From JAAURS01 sp031362245 (GTDB lineage: Bacteria; Cyanobacteriota; Cyanobacteriia; Thermosynechococcales; Thermosynechococcaceae): a stretch of 64,000 nt of DNA. The stretch is from assembly GCA_031362245.1 (NCBI GenBank), contig JANLSD010000014.1:1-64000 (forward strand). The letters are read 5' to 3'. Of the stretch, positions 34,398-43,980 are shown piece after piece. Position 1 is the stretch's first letter, and every line of letters starts with the position of its first letter. The notes beneath the pieces are model-generated. The model was not told the DNA's origin. It did no database searches and saw nothing but the letters and a program-made list of their open reading frames with translations. The position numbers were made by a program, and so were the translations under genes.

Positions 34398-36743
34398 ATG
34401 TTGACCTCTGCCCCGTTTACACCTGAAGAGATTGCATCAGAAGGGCTTAAGCCCCAAGAGTACGAAGATATTGTCAAACGTCTGGGTCGTCACCCTAACC
34501 GAGCAGAACTCGGGATGTTTGGGGTGATGTGGTCAGAGCACTGCTGCTACAAAAACTCGCGTCCCTTGCTGAAGCAGTTTCCCACGACGGGAGATCGCGT
34601 CCTGGTTGGCCCTGGTGAAAATGCAGGGGTGGTGGACTTGGGCGATGGACTTCAGTTGGCCTTTAAGATTGAATCCCACAATCATCCTTCGGCAGTGGAG
34701 CCGTTTCAGGGCGCTGCCACAGGGGTTGGCGGCATTCTGCGAGATATTTTTACGATGGGTGCAAGGCCGATCGCCCTGCTCAATTCCCTCCGCTTTGGCG
34801 ACTTAGCCGATGCCCGTACCCGACGCTTATTTACGGGAGTCGTCTCGGGTATTTCTCACTACGGCAACTGCGTGGGCGTACCGACCGTAGGTGGAGAAGT
34901 CTATTTTGACCCTGCTTACTCTGGCAATCCTTTGGTCAATGTGATGGCTTTGGGACTCATGGAAACCCCTGAGATTGTGAAATCTGGGGCGGCAGGCATT
35001 GGCAACCCTGTTCTTTATGTGGGTTCCACCACGGGGCGGGATGGCATGGGCGGAGCCAGCTTTGCCAGTGCAGAACTGAGTGACGCATCAGAAGCCGATC
35101 GCCCAGCAGTACAAGTCGGCGACCCGTTCTTAGAAAAATCTTTAATTGAGGCATGTTTAGAAGCCTTCAAAACAGGGGCAGTGGTTGCAGCTCAGGATAT
35201 GGGCGCTGCGGGGATTACCTGTTCTACAGCGGAAATGTCCGCCAAGGGTGGCGTTGGGGTTGACTTTGATCTCGACAAAATCCCCGTCCGTGAGTCTGGC
35301 ATGGTGCCCTACGAGTACATGCTCTCCGAATCTCAGGAGCGGATGCTGTTTGTCGCCCACAAAGGCCGTGAGCAAGAGCTGATTGATATCTTCCATCGCT
35401 GGGGCCTTCAGGCAGTGGTGGCAGGCGAGGTGATGGAAGACCCGATTGTGCGGATTCGGTTTAAGGGCGGGATTGCGGCGGAGATTTTAGCCACGGCCCT
35501 CTCCGACAACACACCCATCTACGAGCGTGAGGTACTGGCGGAACCACCTGCCTATGCCCTAGAGGCTTGGGAGTGGAGCTGCGATCGCCTCCCCCCTGCG
35601 CTTCCCACAGGGCTAGGGCTCCTGGGTGCCCCTAAATCCTGGACTCAAGTTCTTAAAGAACTTCTGGCAACGCCAACGATCGCCTCAAAACGATGGGTCT
35701 ATCGTCAGTATGACCAACAAGTCCAAAACAATACGGTCATGCTCCCTGGCGGCGCAGATGCTGCTGTGGTGCGCTTGCGTCCTGTAGACCCACCCATGCC
35801 TGCCCACCAAGCCACAAAGGGCGTAGCTGCAACCGTAGACTGTAACTCCCGCTATGTGTACCTCGACCCCTATGAAGGGGCTAAGGCCACGGTTGCAGAA
35901 GCGGCGCGCAACCTAAGCTGCGTGGGTGCAGAACCGATCGCCGTTACAGATAATCTCAACTTCGGCAGTCCTGAAAAGCCCATTGGCTACTGGCAGTTAG
36001 CAGAAGCTTGCCGAGGCTTGGCGGATGCCTGTCGCGCTATGAAAACCCCTGTGACAGGTGGCAATGTCTCGCTGTACAACGAAACCTTAGACAGTCGTGG
36101 AAAGCCTCAGCCCATCTATCCAACACCCGTGGTTGGGATGGTGGGGCTGATTCCTGACCTGAGCCAAGTTTGTGGGCAGGGCTGGAAAGTGGAGGGCGAT
36201 CGCATTTATCTTCTCGGCAGTCCCTTGGGTGCCCCTACGCCTCTAGTCACCCTAGGCGCTTCAGAATATCTCACCGTCATTCACAACACCGTTGCAGGCC
36301 GTCCCCACCGTGTGGACTTTGACCTAGAAACTGCCGTACAAGCTGCTTGCCGTCACGGCATCCGGCAGGGATGGGTGCGTTCTGCCCATGACAGCGCAGA
36401 GGGGGGTGTGGCGATTGCCCTAGCAGAATCCTGCATTTCGGGACAGCTTGGCGCACAGCTCACGGTGCCCCATCCTTCAGAGAGCCTACGCTGGGATGAA
36501 GTGCTCTTTGGAGAAGGGGGTGCCCGCATCTTGGTCTCCGTCAATCCAGCCCATCAGACTGATTGGGAAACGCACATAACGCAAGTTCTCGGCAGCTCAT
36601 GGCAGCATTTGGGATTTGTAAGGGGTGCAGCCGATCCCTTAGAACTCAAAACCGAGGATAACCTGACATTAATCTCGGCTAGTATGGAGGAGATCGCTAC
36701 TCCTTGGCTTACGGCGATCGAGACGTATTTACAGGCTGACTAA
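34398..36743 (+). CDS. purL: Phosphoribosylformylglycinamidine synthase subunit II
   Basis: The small-type PurL of 781 aa makes FGAM from FGAR in purine synthesis, with PurQ and PurS. Seen here are MFGVMWSEHCCYKNSRPLL, the ATP-site KIESHNHPSAVEPFQGAATG, RDIFTMGARPIALL and, in the second half, CNSRYVYLDPYEGAK and VTGGNVSLYNE. The start ATG 34398 has AAGG six bases upstream; the alternative ATG 34371 adds nine residues and lies at the likely transcription start. purF follows 78 bases downstream. Confidence 0.96.
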   Translation: MLTSAPFTPEEIASEGLKPQEYEDIVKRLGRHPNRAELGMFGVMWSEHCCYKNSRPLLKQFPTTGDRVLVGPGENAGVVDLGDGLQLAFKIESHNHPSAVEPFQGAATGVGGILRDIFTMGARPIALLNSLRFGDLADARTRRLFTGVVSGISHYGNCVGVPTVGGEVYFDPAYSGNPLVNVMALGLMETPEIVKSGAAGIGNPVLYVGSTTGRDGMGGASFASAELSDASEADRPAVQVGDPFLEKSLIEACLEAFKTGAVVAAQDMGAAGITCSTAEMSAKGGVGVDFDLDKIPVRESGMVPYEYMLSESQERMLFVAHKGREQELIDIFHRWGLQAVVAGEVMEDPIVRIRFKGGIAAEILATALSDNTPIYEREVLAEPPAYALEAWEWSCDRLPPALPTGLGLLGAPKSWTQVLKELLATPTIASKRWVYRQYDQQVQNNTVMLPGGADAAVVRLRPVDPPMPAHQATKGVAATVDCNSRYVYLDPYEGAKATVAEAARNLSCVGAEPIAVTDNLNFGSPEKPIGYWQLAEACRGLADACRAMKTPVTGGNVSLYNETLDSRGKPQPIYPTPVVGMVGLIPDLSQVCGQGWKVEGDRIYLLGSPLGAPTPLVTLGASEYLTVIHNTVAGRPHRVDFDLETAVQAACRHGIRQGWVRSAHDSAEGGVAIALAESCISGQLGAQLTVPHPSESLRWDEVLFGEGGARILVSVNPAHQTDWETHITQVLGSSWQHLGFVRGAADPLELKTEDNLTLISASMEEIATPWLTAIETYLQAD

Positions 36744-36821
36744 ATAGCCTTGCCTGTGCTTCAATCGTAATCTCCCCCATTTTCTCCCCCCAAAATTTTC
36801 CGATCAGGAGTCATTCCCAGC

Positions 36822-38348
36822 ATGGCCGTTTTTTCCTCTGCGTCTTTTGACGGTTTGGAGTCTCTTGCGACCCTCAACGAAGGTGTCGATTTAGTCCCTG
36901 ACCACTCTGACAAACCTGAGGAAGCCTGTGGTGTCTTTGGCATTTATGCCCCAGGCATAGAGGTTGCCAAATTGACTTACTTTGGTCTGTTTGCCCTTCA
37001 ACATCGTGGTCAAGAATCGGCAGGGATTGCCACCTTTGTGGGGGATAAGGTCTCGCTCCATAAGGATATGGGACTTGTCACCCAGGTGTTTGATGAGGAT
37101 ATTCTCAACACGTTACCTGGCCCTATTTCCGTAGGACACACCCGCTACTCCACCACTGGTTCTAGCCGTGTGGTGAATGCCCAGCCTGTGTTAGTGCAAA
37201 CGCGCTTAGGGCCGCTGGTTTTGGCCCATAACGGTAACTTGGTGAATACCGTTGCATTACGTGATCAGCTTATGGCTGATAATTGGGAGCTGGCAAGCAC
37301 CACAGACTCTGAAGGCATTGCCTGTGCGATCGCCCATGAAGTACAGCTTGGCAAAGACTGGCTTGAAGGTGCAATTGCAGCCTGCCAGATCTGTGAAGGA
37401 GCCTTTAGTCTCGTCGTCGGCACCCCTGATGGCATCATGGGCATCCGTGACCCCCACGGCATCCGGCCTTTGGTGATTGGGTTACTCCCCAAGGAAAATC
37501 CTGAAGATGATGGGCCGCTTCACTACGTTTTGGCGTCTGAAAGCTGTGCGTTAGACATTATTGGCGCTGAGTTTATCCGTGATGTAGATCCAGGGGAACT
37601 GGTCTGGATTACTGACAAAGGCATTGCGTCTTTTCACTGGTCAACTCAGCCAGAACGCAAGCTTTGCATTTTTGAGATGATTTATTTTGCACGGCCCGAT
37701 AGCCAAATGCATGGCGAAAGCCTCTATAGCTATCGCACCCGTATTGGTCACTATTTGGCCCAAGAAGCGCCCATTGATGCAGATATTGTGATTGCGGTAC
37801 CGGACTCTGGCATCCCTGCGGCGATTGGTTATTCCCAGAAATCGGGGATTCCCTATGTGGAAGGTTTGATTAAAAATCGCTATGTGGGCCGCACCTTTAT
37901 TCAGCCTACGCAAAAAATGCGGGAAATGGGCATTCGCATGAAGCTGAACCCATTACGGGATGTTTTGGAAGGCAAGCGGGTGATTATTGTGGATGATTCC
38001 ATTGTGCGGGGCACTACGAGTCGCAAAATTGTGAAGGCGCTGCGGGATGCTGGGGCAACGGAAGTTCACATGTGTATTTCTTCTCCCCCTGTGACGCATC
38101 CTTGCTTCTACGGCATTGATACCGACAGTCAAGATCACCTGATTGCTGCAACCAAAACCGTGGCTGAAATTGCGGAACAGATTGGGGTCGATTCGCTGTA
38201 TTACCTGAGTTGGGAGGGAATGCTGGAGGCAACTCGCGAAAGTACCACCAGTTTTTGCTCGGCTTGCTTTACGGGGAACTATCCCATCACGATTCCAGAA
38301 CCATTGAAGCGATCAAAGCTGATGCTGGAAGAAACGGCGATCGCCTAA
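36822..38348 (+). CDS. purF: Amidophosphoribosyltransferase
   Basis: The 508-aa enzyme carries out the first step of purine synthesis, making phosphoribosylamine from PRPP and glutamine. A propeptide of about 35 residues precedes the nucleophile Cys in EACGVFGIYAPG. The glutaminase domain continues with QHRGQESAGIA and GHTRYSTTG, and the PRTase domain has the PRPP loop RVIIVDDSIVRGTTS. A C-terminal FCSACFTG gives two cysteines of the Fe-S cluster type. It forms an operon-like pair with purL. Confidence 0.97.
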   Translation: MAVFSSASFDGLESLATLNEGVDLVPDHSDKPEEACGVFGIYAPGIEVAKLTYFGLFALQHRGQESAGIATFVGDKVSLHKDMGLVTQVFDEDILNTLPGPISVGHTRYSTTGSSRVVNAQPVLVQTRLGPLVLAHNGNLVNTVALRDQLMADNWELASTTDSEGIACAIAHEVQLGKDWLEGAIAACQICEGAFSLVVGTPDGIMGIRDPHGIRPLVIGLLPKENPEDDGPLHYVLASESCALDIIGAEFIRDVDPGELVWITDKGIASFHWSTQPERKLCIFEMIYFARPDSQMHGESLYSYRTRIGHYLAQEAPIDADIVIAVPDSGIPAAIGYSQKSGIPYVEGLIKNRYVGRTFIQPTQKMREMGIRMKLNPLRDVLEGKRVIIVDDSIVRGTTSRKIVKALRDAGATEVHMCISSPPVTHPCFYGIDTDSQDHLIAATKTVAEIAEQIGVDSLYYLSWEGMLEATRESTTSFCSACFTGNYPITIPEPLKRSKLMLEETAIA

Positions 38349-38361
38349 TTCTATAAATAGC

Positions 38362-39018
38362 GTGACCCATGCAATCCTGTTTGACCTAGACGGAACATTA
38401 AGCGATCCAAAGGTTGGGATTACAGGCTCGATTCAGTCCGCCTTATCTGCGTTGGATTACCCAGTGCCAGAGCAGGATGATCTGCTGTGGTGCATTGGGC
38501 CACCTTTGCATCACAGTTTTGCCCAGTTGCTCCAGACTACGGATTCAGCTTTGGTGGATCGCGCCATTGGCTTGTATCGCGATCGCTTTTCTACGGTTGG
38601 GCTGTTTGAAAATACGCTCTATCCTGAGATTCCGAGGGTGCTTCAGGCTTTGCGCGGGTTAGGCTATTGCTGTTTTGTGGCAACTTCTAAGCCGCAAGTG
38701 TTTGCACGGCGCATTATTGAGCATTTTGAGTTAGCCCCTTTGCTAGAGGGCATTTACGGCAGCGAATTAAATGGCACCCGCAGCGATAAAGGTGAGTTGA
38801 TTCAGTATGTTTTGGAGCGGGAGAAACTTGCATCTCAGGCGTGTGTGATGGTGGGCGATCGCTCCCACGATATGATCGGGGCAAAGCGTCATGGGCTGAA
38901 GACGATTGGCGTTACCTACGGCTATGGCACTATTCCCGAACTCATGGCCCACGGAGCAGATTACCTTGCCCATAAACCAGAAGAAATTATCCCTATGGTT
39001 GAAGCGATTGCGCTCTAA
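38362..39018 (+). CDS. HAD-family phosphatase, phosphoglycolate phosphatase-like
   Basis: The 218-aa protein starts with GTG 38362 and immediately shows HAD motif I, ILFDLDGTLSDP. A helical cap follows, then motif II VATSKPQ, the Lys of motif III (near GTRSDKGELIQ) and motif IV VMVGDRSHDMIGAKRHGLKT. Overall it fits Gph-like phosphatases; nucleotide or phosphoglycolate substrates are possible. It lies 13 bases after purF and may be co-transcribed. Confidence 0.85.
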   Translation: MTHAILFDLDGTLSDPKVGITGSIQSALSALDYPVPEQDDLLWCIGPPLHHSFAQLLQTTDSALVDRAIGLYRDRFSTVGLFENTLYPEIPRVLQALRGLGYCCFVATSKPQVFARRIIEHFELAPLLEGIYGSELNGTRSDKGELIQYVLEREKLASQACVMVGDRSHDMIGAKRHGLKTIGVTYGYGTIPELMAHGADYLAHKPEEIIPMVEAIAL

Positions 39019-39078
39019 GTCCTCAAAAATGATGGAGTAATTTTTCTGTCCTGTTTCTGTCTATAGCTGGCACACTGC

Positions 39079-39570
39079 CTAAGCTGGGGCGATCGCCGTT
39101 ACTGTCCCATTAGAACCTCTATACTTGAGTGCCCCATCCTGAACGTATAGAATTCCACCGCCTGCGGGGTTTACGGATGGCGCAACGGTAGCATTTGCGA
39201 TCGCAATTACACCTTTTCCTTTACCAAACTGATCGCTGGTGCGGATGCCGATGTTGCCTCCTTCTGCTAACCGTTGGATCACGGCGATCGTCTCGAAGCC
39301 TTTATTGTCGGCCTTGCGACCATTGATCTGGAACTTGTCGGACTGGACGGCGATCTCGTATTTTCCGGCTGGGGCGATTTGATCGGTTTCGACGAATTCG
39401 ATGTCGGGATTGGGGTCGTCGATTCTGATTGAGGCTGCGCCGCCGCTGGTGCCTGATTGTTTGATGTGCAGGGCGGGTTGGTTATAGTCTGGGTTTGTGG
39501 CAGATATTTCTAGAACGGAGGATGCTGAGTTGAGGGTGCCTTCGTTGGATGTGATAGATTGAGTAGCCAT
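39079..39570 (-). CDS. Beta-rich protein with phage tail-fibre-like C terminus
   Basis: The 163-aa product from ATG 39570 (AGGAG upstream) is made of short beta strands. Its middle, QPALHIKQSGTSGGAASIRI, and its end, GVIAIANATVAP, then GGGILYVQDGALKYRGSNG, resemble tips of phage tail fibres and similar trimeric beta structures. No signal peptide is present. It is the last gene of the minus-strand train from 49251. A surface or tip protein is my inference, not shown. Confidence 0.6.
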   Translation of the reverse strand: MATQSITSNEGTLNSASSVLEISATNPDYNQPALHIKQSGTSGGAASIRIDDPNPDIEFVETDQIAPAGKYEIAVQSDKFQINGRKADNKGFETIAVIQRLAEGGNIGIRTSDQFGKGKGVIAIANATVAPSVNPAGGGILYVQDGALKYRGSNGTVTAIAPA

Positions 39571-39651
39571 TGTTTTCTCCTGTAAGTTAATTTTGATTTT
39601 GTTATTGAGAGTTTCCTCCAACCCGACCCCATTTTTATTTCGGCAGTAAAA

Positions 39652-42600
39652 TTAGATCACCTTAAGTGTTGGATCACCATTGATCATCTGAAATTTGTCG
39701 GTCGAACTTGCTTTTGAAAAGTTTTTGTTAGCGGCGGCGAGCGCATCACCCACCGTTCCACCCGCCAAAAATTCATCCAGCAATGCTTTTATGGCGGGTG
39801 CCCATTGAAGGGTATTGGTAAGCCGATCCTTCCCTGACTGGGTTACGATAACGACGGTATCGCCCCTAATCTTGGTGATACATTGACTCGTTGCACAGCC
39901 AGCCAGTACCACAATTTTTGCTTTGGCAGTATTGAGGAGGTTGGTCAGTTCCGGACATGTGATATCCGGTTTCTGTCTACCCGGATCATACGGTGTCAAT
40001 CCCAATGTTCTGTTCGTCCCAAGCACCGTGTGTCCGAAATAGACAACGACCGAACCTGTCGATTGCAGTGAACTCTTAAAGTCAATAGCGGCAGTGCTTG
40101 GATTGCTGATAAGATTGATTGAAAGACCGGCCAGATCGAATCGGTTTGCTCCCATATCACTGGGGCTTTGATCCACAATCCAATCAAAAAACTGCTGCCT
40201 TGTATAGCCGACATCTAGTTTCTTAAAATAGACGTGCATGAAAATGTCCGTGGTTGGTATATTATGCAGGCTCAATTTCTTGACACCTTGTTTCGGTGTT
40301 TGTAGCTCCACCTCGACTGATTCTGTGGCTCCTTCCGATTCTTCCTCATCTGAGTTCTCAGTCAGCCAGTCAAATTCTTCTCTATCTTCTTGAGCAAAGG
40401 CTTCTACAAATGCCTCTTCGGCTGAATCGTCTCGTGCGTTCAGAGAGGCTTCGTCCTCAGAAACTTCATCGTCCTCAGCAATTTCATGTTCTAGAGCCTC
40501 TAACGATTTAGAGGCACGCCTATGCCAGGGCGAGCCAGCATACTCGCCGTCCATGTATGCTGAACCCGAGGTGTATTTGTAAATATGTACCTCCTTGTCA
40601 GAGAGATAGTCGACTCGTACGTCGACCTCAACACCCGCAGCCACTGTCACAATCGCGACGGCGTTTTGGAAAAGTGCCAGACTTGGAGCATCAGCACTAT
40701 TCTTTGACATGAAGCCAGGTTCCAGCCGATAATTGCCGATCTTGAAATATAGTTCACTCAGTTTCGCGGCGAGCCATGCTTTGCCGGATGAGCGAATGGT
40801 TGTCTGTAAGCCTGAGCAGGTGATCTGTAATAGTTCGGGCTTTGGTCTGCCACTGCCAGGGAGATTGGCAGTCATGCAATAGTTGTGGTGTACGTCGCCC
40901 GAAACCAGCACCAGTGTTTTCACTTGGCTCCCCGTCTTGCGCATAGCGTCGACTAGTCCCCATAAATCGCGCCAGCTCTTATCCCGAATCATATGCTCCA
41001 AGTCCGTAGCTCTGCGAAAGACGCGGAGCAATGAGTCTGAAGCTATGCCCAGCATCGTAGAACTTGTTGCAGCAGCAACAAGGGACGGTAGATTAGCCTG
41101 ATCCCAAGCCTCAGCAGTTGTTTCGGGCTTCATCATGATATTCATCATCTGCTTCTGCAGAAGCAGCGGCGTAGACAGTGCGATGAAAGCTACTGGTCCG
41201 GCTGGCCCCTTCTCGACGAGGATTTGACGCATCCACGCAAGTTGAGCGTCGTCGATAGTCTGCGACATAGGACGCTTTTTCGGATCGTCGTGGTCAATGA
41301 TCCTTAACTTGTCGTCGGCTGGAATCATCAATTTGCGAGTCCGGCAGTCGGGAACCAAAAACGGTGGATCGAACGGGAGTTTATAGTGCCACTCCAGACT
41401 CATGCCCGACTGGTAGCTGGCTTTTGGATCCTTTGGTGGCAATGGAGTGAAGCAAGCACGATGGATACATCTGCGTAGCGCTGGTAGCGCATCAATGCCC
41501 TGCTGCTGCGCTGCTGCGAGAGCTTTGACCCGTGGGTCATCAATTTTCCACTGCGACGGAGCCTTATTGCACCAGCCTTGGTACATCCAGTAAGCGGCCA
41601 AGCTGTCAGTCAATGTCTTGGGCCACATTCGGTAAGCATCCTTTTCATTGTGAAGCATCCGCACCCATGACAGGTCAAAGTTCCAGTCGTCAGTCGCCTC
41701 ATGGTCGTCGAGCATGAGGAACGTGGGAACCTGCGCAAGTAACACGCGCACGCTGCGTGAACTAGTCCAGGAGCGCTCGTAGAGATATGCGTACTCAGCA
41801 AAGTCAGCTGCGTGTCGTCCCCCTGCAGCCGCAAGATGCCCACGATGATTCGGCTGAACTATCGCTGAATTGGAGCCATCAACAACTGTAGGAAGCAAAG
41901 GTTCAAAATCCGGGATCTGCCATAGCAGGAAGTTGTGGGAGATGTAGCGGTTGGCCATCGGATTGCGCCGTACTATAGTACGGAAACCAACTGTCCAGTG
42001 GGGCAGAAATGCCCGATAAGATCCACTCTTGAGATTCAATTTGTCGACGGACTTGAGAAGGGTAAGCGCTTTACTATAGGTTTCCTGGTCTGATACCTTG
42101 CCTCCCAGCCCCCACGTCAGCCCGGTCATAAGTTGATGGGCCAGAACCCGACTCTCCTTATCTGTAGTACCAGTCTTTGGATATCGGTGGTAGATGCTTT
42201 TGATCTCCGGATACTTCTCATATAATTCATCGAGTTTCTTGAGGTCGTCTCTGACATTTTCAACAAACTTTGTGTCAGGGTCTTTGTATGCCTTATATCG
42301 GTGCGCGAACCTGCCAGCCCACGCCCCATCGATGAGCTTATCGCGCACGGATGAGGCCGAATCCACAGGCCCTGGAATCCGTGCGGCGAAGCGTCCCCTA
42401 ATCATCATTTCGCCATGATCATCACCAATCTGATCGGAGTAAATCTGATCCCCGCCGAAAAACAGGAAGTGCGGCCACTTCTCCTTCGGCGCGGTGCGCA
42501 GCCAGTCACCAAGACCGTGGAGCATGTCTGGCCCCCAGTCTTTGCCATTTTCCTTGTCGCCGGGGTACCATCGGCACGAACCTGTCGCGAATTTTAACTG

Positions 42601-43896
42601 TTTGTCGTATTTTTGACGAAGCGTGCGAAAGGTGAGCCACTCGTTCTGACTGAGCGACGCACTCGCAAGCTGCTTTTTCATAGATGTGGCAGCCAACGTC
42701 GTCAACTTTGGAAAGACGCCCTCGAATTCCTTTTGTGCGATAGGAATCGCACCGGATGACGGCAGCGGTACTACTTCAACTGTGTAGTCATAGAACTTTT
42801 CCTCTTGCAGATCGTCAATTTCCACTGCTGCAAAATGCCGACCACCAACACGCACCGTCGAAGCATAACGCGATGACTCTTTACTATCGCCCGTCTTCTT
42901 GTATCGCACTCGAATCATGCTGGGCGTTACCGTCTCCATCCAAATTACCGAGCGTGCGTAGTCGGTGTAGCGAACGAAGGGACCCACTCGAATGTGCGCA
43001 GGAGTTGCACGGATCTGCACCTTGCTAAGTTGCGAGAGGAATGGTTTAGCAACCCGGATGGGTCGGCGCGTAATGTGCTCATGTTGTAAAAATCTCTCAA
43101 TGCGGCTGCCAAACGCGGTATCATCCTGCACGGCAAGATCCATCTCTTGCTGGTAGTGGGGCCAGAAGTTCTTATCTGCTTTCTTATCATCACGCACCAG
43201 TGTCCAGTCAAACCAAGTACCACCGTATTCGATCTTTGGGTCGTCTGGATTCAAGAATGCTCCCGATCGGATAGCGCACACCCGGTCACGCACCTCGAAC
43301 ATAAAAGGCTGGGTGAGGTCAATTTTACTGAAGTAAGCATGCCCTTTTCTTTTCTCACTGAACTCACCGTGCTCACTGAGGTTGCCCTGGTGGAAGGCAT
43401 ACTCGCCATTGGTGACTGGCATATCCTTATCATCGACAACAAGGATATGCGGCAGATCTCGAACTTCTTCCTGCTGAGTTTTTATCGGCTTAGGCATTAA
43501 CTGCTCGAATCGATCCATTGTCTCAGTATGGGAGGGAGAATAGCTTTCTTCCCACAGTGCAGCCTCTGTCTCAAAATTGCTCTCTCGATATTCATTTTCC
43601 TCTGCTTCCATAGAGACTGCTTCATCTTCTCCGGAATAGACTGAGACTGGGATGGTTTCTTGTTCATCTAATTCACCGAAAAAATCCTCAAATTCTTCCA
43701 CTCTACCAGTCGCCTCCTCTTCCTCAAAAGCCTCAAGAAAAGGACTTTCTGGCTGAAACCCAGGCGCAGGAACTCTCCACTGTGCGATTCTTGCCTCGTC
43801 AGCCAGAAACTCCTCATTAAGAAATGGCAACTCTAGTTCTTGTCTAGGTTCGTGGGAATCAAAAGAGTTCTGGAGTGGATCGGATGAGGAAGACAT
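39652..43896 (-). CDS. PhoD-like metallophosphatase fused to a CHAT/caspase-like domain
   Basis: The 1414-aa protein has three parts. An acidic N terminus carries ELPFL (22-26) and ESPFL (50-54). A PhoD-type metallophosphatase follows: FATGSCRWYPGDKENGKDW, FFGGDQIYSDQIGDD near 477, LMLDDHEATDDW near 727 and VSGDVHHNY near 997. After an acidic linker comes a C-terminal CHAT-like peptidase with VVVYFGH (His near 1289), VLAGCATSQC (Cys near 1334) and INGDPTLKV at the end. No signal peptide is seen, although classical PhoD is exported. The start has GGAGATATCC upstream. I know of no characterised protein with this fusion. Phosphodiesterase and protease activity in one chain would suit an effector or a regulated processor. 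Confidence 0.82.
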   Translation of the reverse strand: MSSSSDPLQNSFDSHEPRQELELPFLNEEFLADEARIAQWRVPAPGFQPESPFLEAFEEEEATGRVEEFEDFFGELDEQETIPVSVYSGEDEAVSMEAEENEYRESNFETEAALWEESYSPSHTETMDRFEQLMPKPIKTQQEEVRDLPHILVVDDKDMPVTNGEYAFHQGNLSEHGEFSEKRKGHAYFSKIDLTQPFMFEVRDRVCAIRSGAFLNPDDPKIEYGGTWFDWTLVRDDKKADKNFWPHYQQEMDLAVQDDTAFGSRIERFLQHEHITRRPIRVAKPFLSQLSKVQIRATPAHIRVGPFVRYTDYARSVIWMETVTPSMIRVRYKKTGDSKESSRYASTVRVGGRHFAAVEIDDLQEEKFYDYTVEVVPLPSSGAIPIAQKEFEGVFPKLTTLAATSMKKQLASASLSQNEWLTFRTLRQKYDKQLKFATGSCRWYPGDKENGKDWGPDMLHGLGDWLRTAPKEKWPHFLFFGGDQIYSDQIGDDHGEMMIRGRFAARIPGPVDSASSVRDKLIDGAWAGRFAHRYKAYKDPDTKFVENVRDDLKKLDELYEKYPEIKSIYHRYPKTGTTDKESRVLAHQLMTGLTWGLGGKVSDQETYSKALTLLKSVDKLNLKSGSYRAFLPHWTVGFRTIVRRNPMANRYISHNFLLWQIPDFEPLLPTVVDGSNSAIVQPNHRGHLAAAGGRHAADFAEYAYLYERSWTSSRSVRVLLAQVPTFLMLDDHEATDDWNFDLSWVRMLHNEKDAYRMWPKTLTDSLAAYWMYQGWCNKAPSQWKIDDPRVKALAAAQQQGIDALPALRRCIHRACFTPLPPKDPKASYQSGMSLEWHYKLPFDPPFLVPDCRTRKLMIPADDKLRIIDHDDPKKRPMSQTIDDAQLAWMRQILVEKGPAGPVAFIALSTPLLLQKQMMNIMMKPETTAEAWDQANLPSLVAAATSSTMLGIASDSLLRVFRRATDLEHMIRDKSWRDLWGLVDAMRKTGSQVKTLVLVSGDVHHNYCMTANLPGSGRPKPELLQITCSGLQTTIRSSGKAWLAAKLSELYFKIGNYRLEPGFMSKNSADAPSLALFQNAVAIVTVAAGVEVDVRVDYLSDKEVHIYKYTSGSAYMDGEYAGSPWHRRASKSLEALEHEIAEDDEVSEDEASLNARDDSAEEAFVEAFAQEDREEFDWLTENSDEEESEGATESVEVELQTPKQGVKKLSLHNIPTTDIFMHVYFKKLDVGYTRQQFFDWIVDQSPSDMGANRFDLAGLSINLISNPSTAAIDFKSSLQSTGSVVVYFGHTVLGTNRTLGLTPYDPGRQKPDITCPELTNLLNTAKAKIVVLAGCATSQCITKIRGDTVVIVTQSGKDRLTNTLQWAPAIKALLDEFLAGGTVGDALAAANKNFSKASSTDKFQMINGDPTLKVI

Positions 43897-43980
43897 GGAT
43901 ATCTCCTAAATATATTGGGTTAATCAATGAAAATAATCATGAAAAGCCTACGACTAAGTTTCTAAGCCTTGGCTTACGGA

